From: Opitutia bacterium | GTDB taxonomy: Bacteria > Verrucomicrobiota > Verrucomicrobiia > Opitutales > Seribacteraceae | Length of the DNA: 7,107 nt | Direction: 5' to 3' | NCBI GenBank assembly: GCA_002692605.1 | Contig: NZLE01000054.1 | Span: 6,876-13,982 of the forward strand | In this document: positions 6,237-7,107 of the stretch, one piece after another | How positions within the stretch are numbered: position 1 is the first letter of the stretch | Layout of the letters: the number at the start of each line of letters is the position of its first letter | The notes under the pieces: model-generated | The model's input: the letters and a program-made list of their open reading frames with translations, nothing else | Databases searched by the model: none | What the model was told of the DNA's origin: nothing | Position numbers and translations under genes: made by a program

Positions 6237-6280
6237 AGTGAATCTTTCCTTATGATGAGTTTTTCAACAATGGCAATGAG
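6237..6280. promoter_or_regulatory. Short divergent gap between maf and nadE
   Basis: Only 44 nt separate the start codons of two divergent genes, so their promoters must overlap or extend into the coding sequences. On the minus strand AAGGAAA (6243-6249 region) serves maf. The plus-strand side shows no clear Shine-Dalgarno before the nadE ATG. No confident -10/-35 pair was found. Confidence 0.3.
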
Positions 6281-7107
6281 ATGAGAATCGGAATCGCTCA
6301 ATTGAATCCGACGGTGGGCGACCTGCAGGGCAACCTTGGTCTTGCCATTGATGCCTATGAACAACTCGTAGGACAGGGAACGGATTTGGTGGTTTTCCCC
6401 GAACTCATGCTTTGCGGATACCCGCCCCGGGATCTTCTCGCAAAGGAACGATTTCTTCGGGACGTCCGGTCCAGCCTTGATGAATTTGCGAGACAGACCG
6501 GGCCGGTTCCGGCCTTGATCGGGTTTCCCGAAGAAGCCCAGGAGCATTCCTCGAAAGCCTACAATTCAGCCGCATTGTGCCTCAATGGTAAAACTGGGCA
6601 GGTTTTTCGCAAACGGCTACTCCCCACCTATGACGTTTTTGACGAAACGCGTTATTTCGAGCCCGGGACGCTCACCAGTTTGCTGGAATTCCAAGGCAAG
6701 CGCCTCGCCATAACCATATGCGAAGACGTTTGGAACCTCTGCGACCGGCGATACCCTTCCGATCCGCTCGAAGAGATCATGGAACTTCAACCCGATCTTC
6801 TGATCAATCTGTCGGCCAGTCCCTGGCACCTGAACAAGGAAGAGCAGCGCAAGGATTTACTCCGCAAAGTGGTGGAAAAGGTTCAATGCCCCGTTTCCTA
6901 CGTCAACGCAGTCGGTGGAAACGACGAATTGATTTTCGACGGACACTCGATGAGTTTTGACCGGAACGGGGATTTGATCACCCAGTCTTCATCCTTTCAA
7001 GAGTGCATTGAGGTTCACGATCTGGGAGATTCCCCGATATTCGAGAACCAAGAGGTGGAGAGGATGGAAAGTCTCAGAAAGGCATTGGTTCTGGGAATCC
7101 GCGATTA
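6281..7107 (+). CDS. nadE: Glutamine-dependent NAD+ synthetase, glutaminase domain (partial, C-terminus beyond right edge)
   Basis: The frame opens at ATG 6281 and runs off the right edge after 275 codons. NadE makes NAD+ from deamido-NAD+, ATP and ammonia, the last step of cytoplasmic NAD synthesis. The visible part is the N-terminal nitrilase-fold glutaminase that releases ammonia from glutamine. It starts with MRIGIAQLNPTVGDLQGNLG, typical of the family, which supports the start even though no good ribosome binding site precedes it. The catalytic triad is present: Glu41 in FPELMLCGYPPRDLL, Lys111 in FRKRLLPTYDVFDETRYFEPG-type context, and Cys147 in ITICEDVW. NLSASPWH (176-183) and the VNAVGGNDELIFDG segment (208-221) are further family motifs. 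The synthetase domain with its SGGxDS ATP loop should follow beyond the window. The divergent neighbour is maf; the pairing has no obvious functional link beyond nucleotide metabolism. Confidence 0.95.
   Translation, partial: MRIGIAQLNPTVGDLQGNLGLAIDAYEQLVGQGTDLVVFPELMLCGYPPRDLLAKERFLRDVRSSLDEFARQTGPVPALIGFPEEAQEHSSKAYNSAALCLNGKTGQVFRKRLLPTYDVFDETRYFEPGTLTSLLEFQGKRLAITICEDVWNLCDRRYPSDPLEEIMELQPDLLINLSASPWHLNKEEQRKDLLRKVVEKVQCPVSYVNAVGGNDELIFDGHSMSFDRNGDLITQSSSFQECIEVHDLGDSPIFENQEVERMESLRKALVLGIRD

Noticed and set aside
6098..6547. A 149-codon minus-strand frame across the maf/nadE junction
   Set aside because: It runs antisense to the nadE start and overlaps maf in another frame. Both of those have conserved catalytic motifs and this frame has none.

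Overview
The window looks like a chromosomal segment of a heterotrophic member of the Planctomycetota-Verrucomicrobiota-Chlamydiota (PVC) group, most likely Verrucomicrobiota and perhaps an Opitutae/Puniceicoccales-type lineage. The grounds are gene content: a quinoprotein-type beta-propeller of the 'putative membrane-bound dehydrogenase' kind common in Pirellula and Verrucomicrobium relatives, a PQQ sugar dehydrogenase-like gene, azurin-like copper proteins, and large exported proteins carrying LamG and CBM6 modules. This is inference from recalled family distribution; no marker gene is present.

Layout. The left part is read on the minus strand. It holds the first 159 codons of a secreted PQQ-dependent sugar dehydrogenase-like protein (cut by the left edge) and, upstream of it, a MORN-type repeat lipoprotein with five consecutive 24-residue units. 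A 148-nt AT-rich divergent gap (1169-1316) separates these from a plus-strand cluster at 1317-5620. That cluster holds a compact azurin with all copper ligands, a 70-residue lipoprotein-like protein, a 680-residue exported fusion (azurin domain, an unnamed middle region, and a LamG domain apparently interrupted by a CBM6-like module), and a 496-residue exported six-bladed-propeller protein whose start overlaps the fusion's stop by 4 bp. The right part is housekeeping: a minus-strand Maf/YhdE-type nucleotide pyrophosphatase ending only 10 nt from the propeller gene, and, divergent from it by 44 nt, the glutaminase half of a glutamine-dependent NAD+ synthetase that runs off the right edge.

How the genes may work together (inference). 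The 1317-5620 cluster reads as an exported redox and carbohydrate module. The propeller is the likely catalytic or quinone-binding part, the CBM6/LamG fusion would bind polysaccharide and carry a blue-copper centre, and the free azurin could shuttle electrons onward. No CxxCH haem motif occurs in any of these proteins, although relatives of the propeller are commonly linked to a C-terminal haem domain. The copper domains may therefore replace the haem, which is the most interesting idea in the window. No tRNA, rRNA, CRISPR array, insertion sequence or origin was recognised.
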